From positions 1,116,001-1,180,000 of the forward strand of contig NZ_JAIOAO010000001.1 in the NCBI RefSeq assembly GCF_021190955.1: a DNA stretch of 64,000 nucleotides, in the 5' to 3' direction. Source of the DNA: Parachryseolinea silvisoli. Lineage in GTDB: Bacteria; Bacteroidota; Bacteroidia; Cytophagales; Cyclobacteriaceae. Below the pieces are notes generated by a model that saw only the letters and a list, made by a program, of their open reading frames with translations, was not told the origin of the DNA and did no database searches. Position 1 is the stretch's first letter; every line of letters starts with the position of its first letter. Made by a program: the position numbers and the translations under genes. Below, piece by piece: positions 18,077 to 28,280 of this stretch.

Positions 18077-19219
18077 ATGAAAATCAAGCAGTACCAATAT
18101 ATAGGTGGGCAGTGGAAAAATAATTTTACCACTGCCGGCTTCCATGCGCAACAAGCACAACTAATCCTTGTTTTCGGCGAGCCAGGATTGATCACCCAGC
18201 CGGCACTATTCGATGAAATCCGAGATTTTTTCCCGAAGGGAAACATCGTTTCCTGCTCTACAGCGGGAGAGATCATGGGCGAGGATGTGTATGACAACAG
18301 CATTGCGGTCACGGCCATTCAATTCGAAAAGACGGTCATCAAATGCTGCGCTACCCACATCCAGCAGCATGACAACAGCTATGAAACGGGCAAATACCTG
18401 ATGCAGGAATTGCTGGCCGACAATCTGAACACGGTGCTCGTTATTTCCGATGGCACGTACGTCAACGGAAGCGAGCTGGTGAGCGGCCTCAACGAGAATA
18501 ATCCGGAGAACATTCCCGTTACCGGCGGGCTGGCGGCCGACGGTGATCGGTTCATCAGAACATTTGTAGGCCTCGACCAGGTACCGGAAGAAGGCACAGT
18601 CATTGCCGTCGGTTTTTATGGCAGCAACCTCCACATCGGCCACGGCTATTTTGGTGGCTGGGATGAGTTCGGGCCTCATAAGAAGATTACCCGCGCAGAA
18701 AAAAATGTGCTCTATGAAATAGATGGAAAAAATGCCCTGGACCTGTACAAGGAATACCTGGGGCCTTATCAGGACGAGCTGCCTGGCTCGGCCCTGCTGT
18801 TTCCACTTTCGATGCAGGAAGAAGGTTCGAATGAGCCTGTGGTGCGCACGATATTGAGCATCAATGAAGAAGACAAATCGATGGTTTTTGCCGGCAACCT
18901 GCCCCAGGGCAGCACAGTACGGCTCATGAAAGCCAATTTCGACAAATTGATCGATGGATCATCGCTCGCCGCCCAAAGTGCTCTTACAAACCTGGCGGGA
19001 AGCAACTCCGAACTGGCATTGTTCATCAGCTGCGTGGGCCGCAAGCTCATTCTGCAGGCGCGCACAAACGAAGAAGTAGCCGCCGCCAAAGGCATATTTG
19101 GCGAAAACACTCCTGTGACCGGTTTTTATTCTTATGGCGAGATCTCGCCCTTTGCGCCGTTGACACGCTGCGAGCTGCATAATCAAACCATGACCATCAC
19201 TACATTCTCCGAATCATAA
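18077..19219 (+). CDS. FIST domain sensory protein
   Basis: About 380 residues from ATG 18077. An in-frame TTG 33 bases earlier adds only a non-conserved extension. The FIST N domain covers about 25-210, with [24 protein letters not shown] and the VSDG-like [17 protein letters not shown], and the FIST C domain covers about 220-365, ending in [15 protein letters not shown] domains bind small ligands, thought to be amino acids or related compounds, and feed signalling proteins. It ends one base before the hybrid kinase gene, which lacks a sensor domain of its own, so FIST is likely its input module as a separate chain. Confidence 0.92.
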   Translation: MKIKQYQYIGGQWKNNFTTAGFHAQQAQLILVFGEPGLITQPALFDEIRDFFPKGNIVSCSTAGEIMGEDVYDNSIAVTAIQFEKTVIKCCATHIQQHDNSYETGKYLMQELLADNLNTVLVISDGTYVNGSELVSGLNENNPENIPVTGGLAADGDRFIRTFVGLDQVPEEGTVIAVGFYGSNLHIGHGYFGGWDEFGPHKKITRAEKNVLYEIDGKNALDLYKEYLGPYQDELPGSALLFPLSMQEEGSNEPVVRTILSINEEDKSMVFAGNLPQGSTVRLMKANFDKLIDGSSLAAQSALTNLAGSNSELALFISCVGRKLILQARTNEEVAAAKGIFGENTPVTGFYSYGEISPFAPLTRCELHNQTMTITTFSES

Positions 19220-19220
19220 A

Positions 19221-21020
19221 ATGTACCATAGCCTGCTCGAGAAACAGATCAAGAAATTACTGACGGAACAACAACTGCAGGATGAGTCGTTACGTCAATT
19301 GCTGAGCGTGATCAGCAATACCTACCAGGCCTTCGAACGCGACAAAAAACTATCGGAGCACGCCTTCAACGTAAGCGAAAAAGAATACCGGGAGTTGAGC
19401 GAGGCGCTGCTTCACGCCAAAGAGGAAGCAGACAGGGCCAATAAAGCAAAAACGGTATTCCTGGCCACGATGAGCCACGAAATACGCACCCCGATGAACG
19501 GCATGCTGGGCATGGCCTCGCTACTGGCCGGAACCCCGCTTACGGCAGAGCAGCGCGAATACACCGACACGATCATCACCAGCGGCGACGCACTGCTGAC
19601 GGTGATCAACGACATCCTGGATTTTTCAAAGATCGAATCGGGCAACCTGGAGCTGGACTACCAGACTTTCGACTTGCGGCAATGCATAGAGGAAGTGATG
19701 GATGTATTCTCGATGAAAGCCGCGCAAAAGGGACTGGACCTTGTCTATCAGATCGATTACCAGGTATCTGCACAAATCATATCCGACCGGCACCGCCTGC
19801 GCCAGGTATTGCTCAACCTGATCGGCAACGCGATGAAGTTTACACACAAGGGCGAGATTTTCGTGCGGATAGATCTGATAAGCACAGTCGGCGGCGAAAT
19901 TGAGCTGGCGTTCAGCGTCAAGGATACGGGCATCGGCATACCCCAAGACAAGGTTTCGAAATTATTCAAGCCTTTTTCACAGGTGGACTCCTCCAACACC
20001 CGCCAGTATGGCGGCACCGGCCTGGGCCTGGTGATCAGCCAGCGCCTGGTGGTGCTGATGGGCGGCTCTATAGAGGTAGAGAGCCAGGCCGGCGTAGGCA
20101 CTACCTTCAGCTTTACAATCAAGGGCAAGATCAGCCAGGAATCCGTGCGACAATATGTGCACTGTAATACCGTGGGCAACGAAGGTAAAACGGTGCTGGT
20201 GATCGATGACAACGCGACCAACCTGACCATCTTGAAAACGCAGCTGGAACAATGGAAGCTCGCACCGACCCTGGCGATCTCTGCACGCCAGGCGTTGGAG
20301 ATACTCTCCAATCATGACGAATTTGACCTGGTGATTACCGATATGCAAATGCCGGATATGGACGGCACCCAGCTGTCTCAACGCATCAAAGCGAGGCATT
20401 CGCGCCTCCCGATCATTTTATTGAGCTCGATCGGCGATGAAAGCAAAAAGAAATACCCCGACCTGTTCAGCGAGGTGTTGAATAAACCGGTAAAACAACA
20501 ACAGCTCTGCCGGGCCATACAGTCATCGCTCAGACCGGGCGTAGTCAAAGTGCCCATGGCCGCCACAAAGCCGGCGCAGGTACTGTCCGAAGAGTTCGCC
20601 CGAAAATATCCGCTTAGGATCCTGATTGCCGAAGACAATGTGGTAAACCAAAAGCTCGCCCTGCGCGTACTTGATAAGCTGGGTTATCACAACGTCGAGG
20701 TAGCGCAAAATGGCCTGGAGACTGTTCAGAAATTTTCCAGCGAGTTTTACGACGTGATCCTGATGGATGTACAGATGCCTGAAATGGACGGCCTGGAAGC
20801 GACCCGGCGCATACGGGCCATGACTGGCAGACGGCCGGTCATTATCGCCATGACCGCCAACGCGATGCAGGGCGACCGTGAGATTTGTTTGCACGCCGGC
20901 ATGGACGATTATGTAACCAAGCCTGTCAAGCTGGAGATAGTCGTGAATGTGATTGAAAAGTGGGCGCTGAAAATCCAGGCAAAACGGGAGGAACTCCATC
21001 CCAATATCAAACCGGGGTAA
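19221..21020 (+). CDS. soluble hybrid histidine kinase with two receiver domains
   Basis: 599 residues and no membrane helix. An N-terminal coiled coil (about 1-78) leads to the HisKA domain, with phospho-acceptor H86 in [11 protein letters not shown], and the HATPase domain (about 185-302) with N-box [10 protein letters not shown]1 DTGIGI and G2 GGTGLGL. Receiver 1 (about 323-435) has D374 in [11 protein letters not shown], and receiver 2 (about 465-582) has D516 in [11 protein letters not shown] and K567. The output partner is not encoded nearby. The one-base gap to the FIST gene indicates translational coupling and a two-protein sensor. Confidence 0.95.
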   Translation: MYHSLLEKQIKKLLTEQQLQDESLRQLLSVISNTYQAFERDKKLSEHAFNVSEKEYRELSEALLHAKEEADRANKAKTVFLATMSHEIRTPMNGMLGMASLLAGTPLTAEQREYTDTIITSGDALLTVINDILDFSKIESGNLELDYQTFDLRQCIEEVMDVFSMKAAQKGLDLVYQIDYQVSAQIISDRHRLRQVLLNLIGNAMKFTHKGEIFVRIDLISTVGGEIELAFSVKDTGIGIPQDKVSKLFKPFSQVDSSNTRQYGGTGLGLVISQRLVVLMGGSIEVESQAGVGTTFSFTIKGKISQESVRQYVHCNTVGNEGKTVLVIDDNATNLTILKTQLEQWKLAPTLAISARQALEILSNHDEFDLVITDMQMPDMDGTQLSQRIKARHSRLPIILLSSIGDESKKKYPDLFSEVLNKPVKQQQLCRAIQSSLRPGVVKVPMAATKPAQVLSEEFARKYPLRILIAEDNVVNQKLALRVLDKLGYHNVEVAQNGLETVQKFSSEFYDVILMDVQMPEMDGLEATRRIRAMTGRRPVIIAMTANAMQGDREICLHAGMDDYVTKPVKLEIVVNVIEKWALKIQAKREELHPNIKPG

Positions 21021-21037
21021 CCTAAAATCAAGCAGCT

Positions 21038-21400
21038 ATGCAATTCACCAAACTCGTCCCTGAACTATATTACCGTGACATCCAGGAAGGCCTCAAAACG
21101 TTCGTCGGCTGCCTGGAGTTTAGTGTCGGACACAGTGAGCTAAATTCCGATAATCCCTTCTGCGTGGTAGAAAAGGATGATCTGCGCGTCATGCTTTTTG
21201 AGAACGCGACATACGCCGAAAAATTCACACCGCTGTTGCGACTCGTGACAACCAACATTGAAGACGTTTACAAAAAGGTAGTAACAAAACATCCTGAACT
21301 GTTGCATCCGAACCTTCGCCAGGTAACGTTGAGGCCGTGGGGCGCCAAAGAATTCGCTCTGTTGGATGGCCAAATCGGTATCGTTGTTCAACAATGGTAA
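21038..21400 (+). CDS. VOC superfamily (glyoxalase/bleomycin resistance-like) protein
   Basis: 120 residues with the beta-alpha-beta pattern of a vicinal oxygen chelate protein: LVPELYYRDIQEGLKTFVGCLEF at the start, FCVVEKDDLRVMLFE in the middle and TLRPWGAKEFALLDGQIGIVVQQ at the end. Bleomycin-binding relatives act as dimers without metal. Metal-binding residues are not obvious here, so a binding rather than catalytic role is as likely. It starts 17 bp after the kinase gene and may be cotranscribed. Confidence 0.8.
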   Translation: MQFTKLVPELYYRDIQEGLKTFVGCLEFSVGHSELNSDNPFCVVEKDDLRVMLFENATYAEKFTPLLRLVTTNIEDVYKKVVTKHPELLHPNLRQVTLRPWGAKEFALLDGQIGIVVQQW

Positions 21401-21458
21401 CCCCTGTAACCCTATCTCAAAACAACCCGTTTAGGCTTTTATACCGTCACGCTACCTT

Positions 21459-22274
21459 TTGAAGTATTTCATTTTTATAGCCGTCCTCATAGCGGCTGCA
21501 TTCCTAACCGTTCTCACTCAAGTCGGCGGCGCCATCTATCTGGCATCCTGGGTAATCTATCTCCTGATTCGAAAACGGATCACAAAAAGATATTGGAGAA
21601 TCGCCACCCGGTATGCCCTATTCATTGGGCTATACTTGATTACTATCCTCCTCATCATGCCTCCCATCGCCAAAAAATATGGAAGAGTCCCCTTGCCATT
21701 TATAGAGACCAACCACGTCAGGCCACTATCCATTTGGACCGCCCTGCTCAACCGAAACTACGTACACCCCGAGCTGCGAGCCATCACGTATGCAGTAGGT
21801 GATGAAATGAACCGAAAATACCCTGGCACCGTGATCAACTATATGGATGCCAATTTTCCCTTCCGCGACGGCTTCCCACTCTTGCCCCACATCAGTCACA
21901 ACGACGGCAGAAAGCTGGACGTTGCCTTTCACTACATCGACAAGACTACCGGAAAACATAGCAACGGAAACCCATCGCCCATCGGCTACGGAGGCTCAGA
22001 ACCTCCACGCAAAGGCGAACCCGACAGACCTTCACGCTGTACCTCGAATTGGCAATACAGTTTTATGTACGGGTGGATGCCGTTATCCGACAAGTTAGCG
22101 TTTGATCAGGTCCGGACTCAAGACATGATCAACGCTTTCATCAAACAAAAAGGTATCAAAACTCTCTACCTCGAACCACACCTAAAAAAGCGGCTTCACC
22201 TCACCAGCAAAAAGATCAGGCTACACGCGTGCTACTCTGTACGCCACGACGACCATGTTCACGTGCAACTTTGA
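21459..22274 (+). CDS. membrane-anchored LAS-type metallopeptidase (M15/M74-like), predicted
   Basis: 271 residues from a TTG start, since no ATG precedes the first membrane helix. Two N-terminal membrane helices (about 3-36 and 50-70) anchor a periplasmic domain. That domain has the zinc signature of LAS peptidases: SHNDGRKLD (H147 and D154) and RHDDHVHVQL (262-271, with H266 and H268). The last motif resembles murein endopeptidase MepA and D-Ala-D-Ala carboxypeptidases. A role in peptidoglycan cross-link cleavage is inferred. It lies 58 bp after the VOC gene and ends the plus-strand group before the first LacI gene. Confidence 0.7.
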   Translation: MKYFIFIAVLIAAAFLTVLTQVGGAIYLASWVIYLLIRKRITKRYWRIATRYALFIGLYLITILLIMPPIAKKYGRVPLPFIETNHVRPLSIWTALLNRNYVHPELRAITYAVGDEMNRKYPGTVINYMDANFPFRDGFPLLPHISHNDGRKLDVAFHYIDKTTGKHSNGNPSPIGYGGSEPPRKGEPDRPSRCTSNWQYSFMYGWMPLSDKLAFDQVRTQDMINAFIKQKGIKTLYLEPHLKKRLHLTSKKIRLHACYSVRHDDHVHVQL

Positions 22275-22374
22275 AGCGCACGAAGGAGCTCTGCATAATT
22301 GGCCCCATAAAGCATTTTACCACCTCAAAATTTCAGAATTGTGACTCTAATCATTTATTTTCACCATCAGCACG

Positions 22375-22382
22375 TACATTTG
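22375..22382 (+). promoter_or_regulatory. candidate -7 promoter element before lacI-1
   Basis: TACATTTG fits the Bacteroidota -7 consensus TAnnTTTG and lies 52 bases before the ATG of the first LacI gene. No good -33 TTTG was found at the right distance. Confidence 0.35.
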
Positions 22383-22434
22383 CCGCGCCGGTTGTCTTAA
22401 ATTGACCCCGCCAGACACACGTTTACGCCCAGAC

Positions 22435-23466
22435 ATGAAAAAGAGCAAAGTTTCGATAACCGATATTGCCTCCCAGCTCAAGATTTCCACGACCACGGTC
22501 TCCTTTATTTTAAATGGAAAAGCCAAGGAAAAAAGGATCAGTGACGAGCTGACGGAAAAGGTATTGAAACTGGTAGAAAAGGTTGGCTACAGACCCAATC
22601 ACTTTGCTCAAACGCTGCGCACCGGCAAGACCAACATCATCGGGCTCATGGTAGAAGATATCTCCGATCCCTTCTTCGCCAGCCTGGCCAAACATATCGA
22701 AGACGTCGCCCTGCAGCGCGGTTACAAGATCTTATACTGTAGCACCGAGAACGGAAAGAAACGGGCCCAGGAGTTCCTTCGCATGTTCGACCAACTCGGC
22801 GTCGACGGCTACATCGTCACACCCCCGGCCGGGATAGAAGACGACCTCAGCGCGCTCATTGATAATGGCAAACAAATAATACTATTCGACCGGTACTTCA
22901 AGAAAGTAGCTGCCGACTATGTCATCACCGACAACGCGGAAAGCGCCTACGCTGGCGTCGACCACCTCATACAACAGGGGTATAAAAATATCGCCTTCGT
23001 AACACTCTCGTCACGGCAGCCCCAAATGACCGGCCGCCTGGCCGGCTACGAGCGCGCTATGCGCAAATTTCAGCTGCCCGCCATGGTACACAAGTTATCG
23101 TATTCCACCAGCCGGGCGGACTACATCGCGAACATAACTGACATCGTCAAACAAGATCCATCCATCGACGCTATACTTTTTAGCACGGGCTCGTTGGGCT
23201 TGAGCGGTGTCGAAGCGCTTACACACCTTGACATCAACATACCCGACCAGATCGGCGTGGTCTCGTACGACGACCCCGATCTTTTTCGTATCAACCGTCC
23301 TGCCATTACGGCCATCGCCCAACCCATTGAACAACTGGCCCAGGCGTTGATCAACCGGCTGCTGGACAAAATAGCCGGGCCTTCCAAAAAAGCCATGAAA
23401 GACAAACAGGAGATCATTATACCCGCCACATTGATACCGCGCGAATCCTCCCGCAAAAAAGCCTGA
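22435..23466 (+). CDS. LacI family transcriptional regulator 1
   Basis: 343 residues from ATG 22435. The helix-turn-helix is at the start (VSITDIASQLKISTTTVSFILNG), followed by the hinge VGYRPNHFAQTLRTGKTNIIGLMVEDI and a periplasmic-binding-protein-like effector domain. LacI proteins bind CG-centred operators and are released by sugars. This one is highly similar in style to the second LacI at 24849-25859, so the two are paralogs. It points at the sugar porter gene, with only 3 bp between the stop codons. Its position beside the mannan locus makes it a candidate regulator of that locus. Confidence 0.95.
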   Translation: MKKSKVSITDIASQLKISTTTVSFILNGKAKEKRISDELTEKVLKLVEKVGYRPNHFAQTLRTGKTNIIGLMVEDISDPFFASLAKHIEDVALQRGYKILYCSTENGKKRAQEFLRMFDQLGVDGYIVTPPAGIEDDLSALIDNGKQIILFDRYFKKVAADYVITDNAESAYAGVDHLIQQGYKNIAFVTLSSRQPQMTGRLAGYERAMRKFQLPAMVHKLSYSTSRADYIANITDIVKQDPSIDAILFSTGSLGLSGVEALTHLDINIPDQIGVVSYDDPDLFRINRPAITAIAQPIEQLAQALINRLLDKIAGPSKKAMKDKQEIIIPATLIPRESSRKKA

Positions 23467-23469
23467 GCA

Positions 23470-24795
23470 TTACTTCACCGACAATCTTTCCTCCAGTTCC
23501 TCCAGCGAAATCCCTTTCGTCTCCGGCATGATAAACGCCGTGAACAACAGTTGCAATATCATCAGGAGAGCAAAGCCACCGAAGATCATCCAGGACTGAA
23601 AGGCATGAATCAAAATTGCTCCTGACAAGGTAATCAAGGCAGCAAACCCGTTGAGCACCCCCATACCCCATGCCTGTCCGTACGCCCGTACCGGAGTCGG
23701 GAAAATCTCAGACATATACACAAAGATCACCGCTCCCTGTCCCACGGCATGAGAAGTAATAAACAACAACATAAAAACCAGTATAAAGACCGCCGACGCA
23801 CCGACATAAAAACCATAGGCAATCATCGCCAGGCTTATAATATACCCGATTGAACCCACATACATAAGCCGCCGCCGCCCAATTCGATCGATCAAATAAA
23901 CACCGACCAACGTAAACACCACGTTTACCAATCCGATGGCAACCGAGCTCAACAGCGACTGCGCCGTACCCGAGCCGGCTTTTGCCAGAACTTCAGGTGC
24001 ATAAAACAAAATAAAACTAATACCTGAAAACTGGTTAAAGAAGGACATCAAAAAAGACAACACCAATACACGCGCATACTTCCGGGAGAAAAGACGTTCT
24101 CTGTGAACGCTCGAAGTATCTTCGGCGTGAATCGCCTGCAGCAATCGGTCTGCCTCCTCCTTTGTACTGATCCTGTCTAACACCCGAAGCGCCGATGCTG
24201 TATCACCCTTTCGTAAAATTAACCACCGCGGACTTTCGCTGATACCGAAAAGCAGTAATGTAAAGACACTATACGGTAGAACCATGATACCTAACATCCA
24301 CCGCCAGTTATCTTCACCAAAGGATACCGCAAAGAAATAGTTAGAAAGGAATGCAAGCAAAAGACCGAGTACAAGATTTAGCTGAAACAACATACCCAAC
24401 CGTCCCCGATGCCGGGCATCCGCAACCTCTGATATATAGGTGGGCGCAACGATAGAGCCGATACCCGCACCAAGTCCGCCAACAAATCGAAAGAGGGAAA
24501 ACATATGGGGGCTAACCGAAAGCGCCGTGCCGAGGGATGACACAACAAACATACACCCCACCAGGATCAGTGTCTTTTTCCGTCCCAGCTTTTCCGTAGG
24601 ATAACCTCCCAACAACGAGCCGGTAACACTCCCCCAGAGCACCATCGAAATAATAAACGTTCCGTGAAACCAGTCTGATGTATGCCACAATTGTTTCAAC
24701 GGAACATTGATTCCCGAGACAATAACCGAATCAAATCCAAAAAGGAAACCCGTGATGGATACGACTAAAACACACAGAAAACCCTTACGTTTCAT
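23470..24795 (-). CDS. MFS sugar porter (sugar:H+ symporter family)
   Basis: 441 residues with about 12 membrane helices. Sugar porter hallmarks are seen: GFDSVIVSGINVPLKQLW in helix 1 and the loop after it, RFVGGLGAGIGSIVAPTYISEVADARHRGRLG in the middle of the first half, ESPRWLILRKG, and PETKGISLEELEERL at the C-terminus. It should move a monosaccharide, likely mannose given the neighbours, across the inner membrane. It lies 53 bp downstream of lacI-2 on the same strand and is probably part of the same transcript as the mannan locus or of a lacI-2/porter unit. Confidence 0.93.
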   Translation of the reverse strand: MKRKGFLCVLVVSITGFLFGFDSVIVSGINVPLKQLWHTSDWFHGTFIISMVLWGSVTGSLLGGYPTEKLGRKKTLILVGCMFVVSSLGTALSVSPHMFSLFRFVGGLGAGIGSIVAPTYISEVADARHRGRLGMLFQLNLVLGLLLAFLSNYFFAVSFGEDNWRWMLGIMVLPYSVFTLLLFGISESPRWLILRKGDTASALRVLDRISTKEEADRLLQAIHAEDTSSVHRERLFSRKYARVLVLSFLMSFFNQFSGISFILFYAPEVLAKAGSGTAQSLLSSVAIGLVNVVFTLVGVYLIDRIGRRRLMYVGSIGYIISLAMIAYGFYVGASAVFILVFMLLFITSHAVGQGAVIFVYMSEIFPTPVRAYGQAWGMGVLNGFAALITLSGAILIHAFQSWMIFGGFALLMILQLLFTAFIMPETKGISLEELEERLSVK

Positions 24796-24848
24796 AGTAC
24801 ATACAAGATACGGGCCTTTCGGGGGTAATTCAACGGTTGCGGCCTGCG

Positions 24849-25859
24849 TCAGGAGGAATTTCTGGCAATAAGAAGCGTGGGCAGAATGATATTCTTGATA
24901 GGCGACTGCTCGCTATTTTGCATACGCGCCAGCAACGTATCGATCGCTGTCTGAGCAATCTCTTCAATAGGCTGTGCAACAACAGTAATATTGGGCTTAT
25001 AAACCCGAAAAAGATCGTGATCATCGAACGACACCACGGCAATATCATCCGGAATCTTCAACTCCAAACGGCTGATGGCCTGCAGGCCGCTGATGCCTAA
25101 ATAGTTCGTACCAAACACCACCGCATCCAACTGGCGATTCCTGACCAGGAAAGCCTCGATTTCCTCCACATAGCTCAGGTATTGTTCGCGAAAGGGTAAC
25201 GGAAAAACATGGGGCGTCAGACCATGATCGGCAATGGCCTCGTTATATCCAATAACGCGGTCCTCCTTCTCCGGCTTATCCAGTGCCAGCGCCACCAGGC
25301 CAATATTGGTAAACCCACGGTCAATTAAATGTTTCACCGCTTCGTACATACCGCCCCGGTTGTCCACCATAACGGAGTCCGTAGCCTTATTGCCAAACTT
25401 CCGGTCAAAGAGCACAACGTTCATGCCGTTGTCCACCATCTCCTTGATCTCTTTCTCCATCCCACGCGTAGGGGCGATAATACAGCCATCGACCCCCATC
25501 GTGGTAAACATCGACAGAAACTCCTTGCCACGCTGTTTGTCGTTCTCCGTACTGCAATAAGCAATCTTATAGCCGTTTTGATAGACCTTCTCTTCGATCC
25601 GTTTGGCGATACTGGCGTAAAAAGGGTTGGAAATATCTTCCACCATCAGGCCGACAATATTGATCTTGCCGGTGCGCAGGCCCTGCGCAAACAGATTAGG
25701 GTGATAACCAGACTTCTCCGCCGCGCTCCGCACCCGCTTGATTAACTTGTCGCTAAACCGGCTGGCCTGCGCCTCACCGTTCAAAATGATCGAGACCGCC
25801 GTTTTTGAAACGCTCAGCTTCTTCGCTAAATCTCCAATAGACGGCCTAACTTTTTTCAT
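24849..25859 (-). CDS. LacI family transcriptional regulator 2
   Basis: 336 residues. The helix-turn-helix IGDLAKKLSVSKTAVSIILNG is followed by hinge SGYHPNLFAQGLRTGKINIVGLMVEDI and a sugar-binding effector domain, closely paralleling LacI 1. The ATG at 25859 lies 76 bp downstream of a GH92 gene on the same strand, and a TATTTTTG box at 25902-25909 may give it its own promoter. With the porter behind it, it probably senses a product of mannan breakdown. CG-centred operator-like sites are found upstream of lgt and the SusD gene at the head of the locus. Confidence 0.95.
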   Translation of the reverse strand: MKKVRPSIGDLAKKLSVSKTAVSIILNGEAQASRFSDKLIKRVRSAAEKSGYHPNLFAQGLRTGKINIVGLMVEDISNPFYASIAKRIEEKVYQNGYKIAYCSTENDKQRGKEFLSMFTTMGVDGCIIAPTRGMEKEIKEMVDNGMNVVLFDRKFGNKATDSVMVDNRGGMYEAVKHLIDRGFTNIGLVALALDKPEKEDRVIGYNEAIADHGLTPHVFPLPFREQYLSYVEEIEAFLVRNRQLDAVVFGTNYLGISGLQAISRLELKIPDDIAVVSFDDHDLFRVYKPNITVVAQPIEEIAQTAIDTLLARMQNSEQSPIKNIILPTLLIARNSS

Positions 25860-25901
25860 GACATTTATTCCCCTGATACATAGTCAAGGGCCTTTACCCG
25901 T

Positions 25902-25909
25902 CAAAAATA
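25902..25909 (-). promoter_or_regulatory. candidate -7 promoter element before lacI-2
   Basis: On the minus strand this reads TATTTTTG, an exact fit to TAnnTTTG, 42 bases before the lacI-2 ATG. A matching -33 box is not evident. Confidence 0.35.
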
Positions 25910-25935
25910 TAAATTAAGTTGACATCACGCATTCC

Positions 25936-28272
25936 CTAGCGTGTATCAGCCCCAAAATGTTCGTTGGGCTTATCTCCCATCACCAGGCGCAGCTCGCCAC
26001 CTTTCACAATATCAGCGAAATCAATAAAAGTCTTATTATAGTCAGCCCCGTTTAACGTAGCGCGCTGAATATAGACGTTGGTCGGGCTATTGTTCTCAGA
26101 CACAATGGTAAACTGCTTTCCGGGATAATATTTTGGGTCCAACGCAATCGACACTTTGTCGAAAACCGGGCTGGTAATATCATACTGACTCTTTCCCGGA
26201 CATACCTGGTACAATCCCGACGCCGCCAGCACATACCAGGCCGACATCTGCCCTACATCCTCATTGCCCACCAGTCCTTCCACCGAATTGTTATACGCCC
26301 GGGCACAAATCTCCCGGGTCCACTTTTGCGTAAGCCACGGCGCATGCACGTAGTTGAACAGAAAAGGCACATGGTGCACCGGCTCGTTGGCGTGGTTGTA
26401 ATACAGGTTCCAGAGAAAGTCCTTGGGCGCCTGCTCAAAAAACTGAACAAGATCGTCTTTAACCCTGGCATCGCCTCCCATGAGCGCTACCATACCAGGT
26501 ATATCCTGCGGCACAAACCAGCCCTGCTGATACGGATTGCTTTCAATCGAACCCAACCATTCTTTTAAACGTCCTTCTTTAGGCCACGTTTCCCACGTGC
26601 CATCCTCCTTCCGCGGTCGGAACCACTTTACCGAGTCGTCAAAAATGTTACGATAATTTTGCCCTTTGGCCAGGTAAACTTTAGCCAGGCTGTCCTTGCC
26701 CATCTTAGAGGCCAGCACACCTGTACACCATTCGGTATACGCATACTCCAGCGTGTTGGAAATTCCCAACGACTGGTGGAAATAACCTTTATCACCATTC
26801 CCGAACCGTTCGCTTGTCTTCACCGCCAGGTCGAGCAACGCTTTGTCATCCACCTTCAGAATACCTTTGTTATAAGCATCTGCCATAACCGAGATGGCTG
26901 GGTTGCCGATCATACAGCCACTATAAGCATTTAGCAGTTCCCAACGTTCCAGGTAGTCATGATTGGACTCATGCGCCAGCGCGATGAGCGAATTAGACAT
27001 ATCATTCACCAGCGATGGGTTGATGATGGTTTGCAACGGAAACTGGCTGCGAAACACATCCCAGCCACTAAAAATCGTCCGGCGGTTATACCCCGATGCC
27101 TGGTGTACTTTACCATCCCCTCCGGTAAAGCTTCCGTCAACATCGGAAAATGCCCGTGGGTCGATCATGGTGTGATAAAGGGCGGTATAAAAGATAGACT
27201 TCTCATCATCGCTACCACCACTTACAGTCACTTTGCTCAAGGCGACATTCCACTCATCCACCGCACGCTGGTGCACTGCGTCAAAATCCCAATCCGTAAT
27301 CTCAGACTCCAGATTCTTCTGCGCGCCTTCCATGCTCACAAACGAAATACCGGACCGGAACATAACCTGCTCGTTCGCCGTGCTCGGAAACTCGCTAAAA
27401 AAACCCAGGTGCTTACCCTCTGCCTCGGTGGCTGAATCTAACACCGCCGCTTCTGCTACCCGTTGCTGATACCGGTCGCTTTCAACATCTTCGCGCTTGC
27501 GCGTCCAGGAATCCGGGATATCAGCGCTCCATACACCAAATTTCTGAAAAGGCTTACTGAACTGGGCATAGAAATAAACCGTATAGTTTGCGTGTCCATC
27601 GCCATTCCCCCAACCACCACCATCCGGCGTGCACTGCATCCAACCTTTAATGGTATGATCATCCACTACCTTTATATACTGCCGAACCGACGTACCGCCT
27701 ACCCGCCGTGCCAGGTCGATCTGAATACGTGCCTGACCGTGCTGCGGGAAAGTAAACCGCAGCATGCCGCTGTGCGGCGCCGCCGTCGCCTCGGCCCGAA
27801 CGTTATAGTCACTTAATAAAGTAGAGTAATACCCGGCCGAGGCCTGTTCCCGATCCTTCGCATAGTGCGAGCGGTACCCGGTATTAGGACCACCTTCTTT
27901 ACCACGGCTGGTCTTGAGCACTCCCGTGGTAGGCATAACTAAAAAGTTACCCAGGTCACCGTACCAACCAATTCCGCTCATCTGTGTGAACGCAAAGCCC
28001 TCGATCGTAGTATGCTCGTAACTATAGCCAGACCCATTGTCACCGCCCGTGATGGTATTGGGGCTCACCTGCACCAACCCATACGGCGTCGTAGCCCCCG
28101 GAAAGGTCTTTCCGAGTCCATGGTAGGTACCTGCCTTACCCGTACTGGTACTGGCCCCGATAAAAGGCCGTACATATCCAGCCGGTAAGTCGCCGGCTGG
28201 GTCCGGTGTTGAAGCTGACTTACAACCAACCAGCAGTGTGATCAAAAAACACCATTGCGCTATCCGTCCCAT
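25936..28272 (-). CDS. GH92 alpha-mannosidase, lipoprotein
   Basis: About 778 residues from ATG 28272; a GTG three codons earlier would overlap the preceding stop. A lipobox LLVGC gives a lipoprotein. The GH92 fold shows GKTFPGATTPYGLVQVSP near the start, KSIFYTALYHTMIDPRAFSDVDG in the middle, SGWDVFRSQFPLQTIINP, and GNEDVGQMSAWYVLAASG near the C-terminus, which contains the conserved acidic residues of the family. GH92 enzymes are calcium-dependent exo-alpha-mannosidases. It is the last hydrolase of the long minus-strand locus and follows the SGNH gene by 8 bp, so it is cotranscribed with it. Confidence 0.95.
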   Translation of the reverse strand: MGRIAQWCFLITLLVGCKSASTPDPAGDLPAGYVRPFIGASTSTGKAGTYHGLGKTFPGATTPYGLVQVSPNTITGGDNGSGYSYEHTTIEGFAFTQMSGIGWYGDLGNFLVMPTTGVLKTSRGKEGGPNTGYRSHYAKDREQASAGYYSTLLSDYNVRAEATAAPHSGMLRFTFPQHGQARIQIDLARRVGGTSVRQYIKVVDDHTIKGWMQCTPDGGGWGNGDGHANYTVYFYAQFSKPFQKFGVWSADIPDSWTRKREDVESDRYQQRVAEAAVLDSATEAEGKHLGFFSEFPSTANEQVMFRSGISFVSMEGAQKNLESEITDWDFDAVHQRAVDEWNVALSKVTVSGGSDDEKSIFYTALYHTMIDPRAFSDVDGSFTGGDGKVHQASGYNRRTIFSGWDVFRSQFPLQTIINPSLVNDMSNSLIALAHESNHDYLERWELLNAYSGCMIGNPAISVMADAYNKGILKVDDKALLDLAVKTSERFGNGDKGYFHQSLGISNTLEYAYTEWCTGVLASKMGKDSLAKVYLAKGQNYRNIFDDSVKWFRPRKEDGTWETWPKEGRLKEWLGSIESNPYQQGWFVPQDIPGMVALMGGDARVKDDLVQFFEQAPKDFLWNLYYNHANEPVHHVPFLFNYVHAPWLTQKWTREICARAYNNSVEGLVGNEDVGQMSAWYVLAASGLYQVCPGKSQYDITSPVFDKVSIALDPKYYPGKQFTIVSENNSPTNVYIQRATLNGADYNKTFIDFADIVKGGELRLVMGDKPNEHFGADTR

Positions 28273-28280
28273 AACTATCA

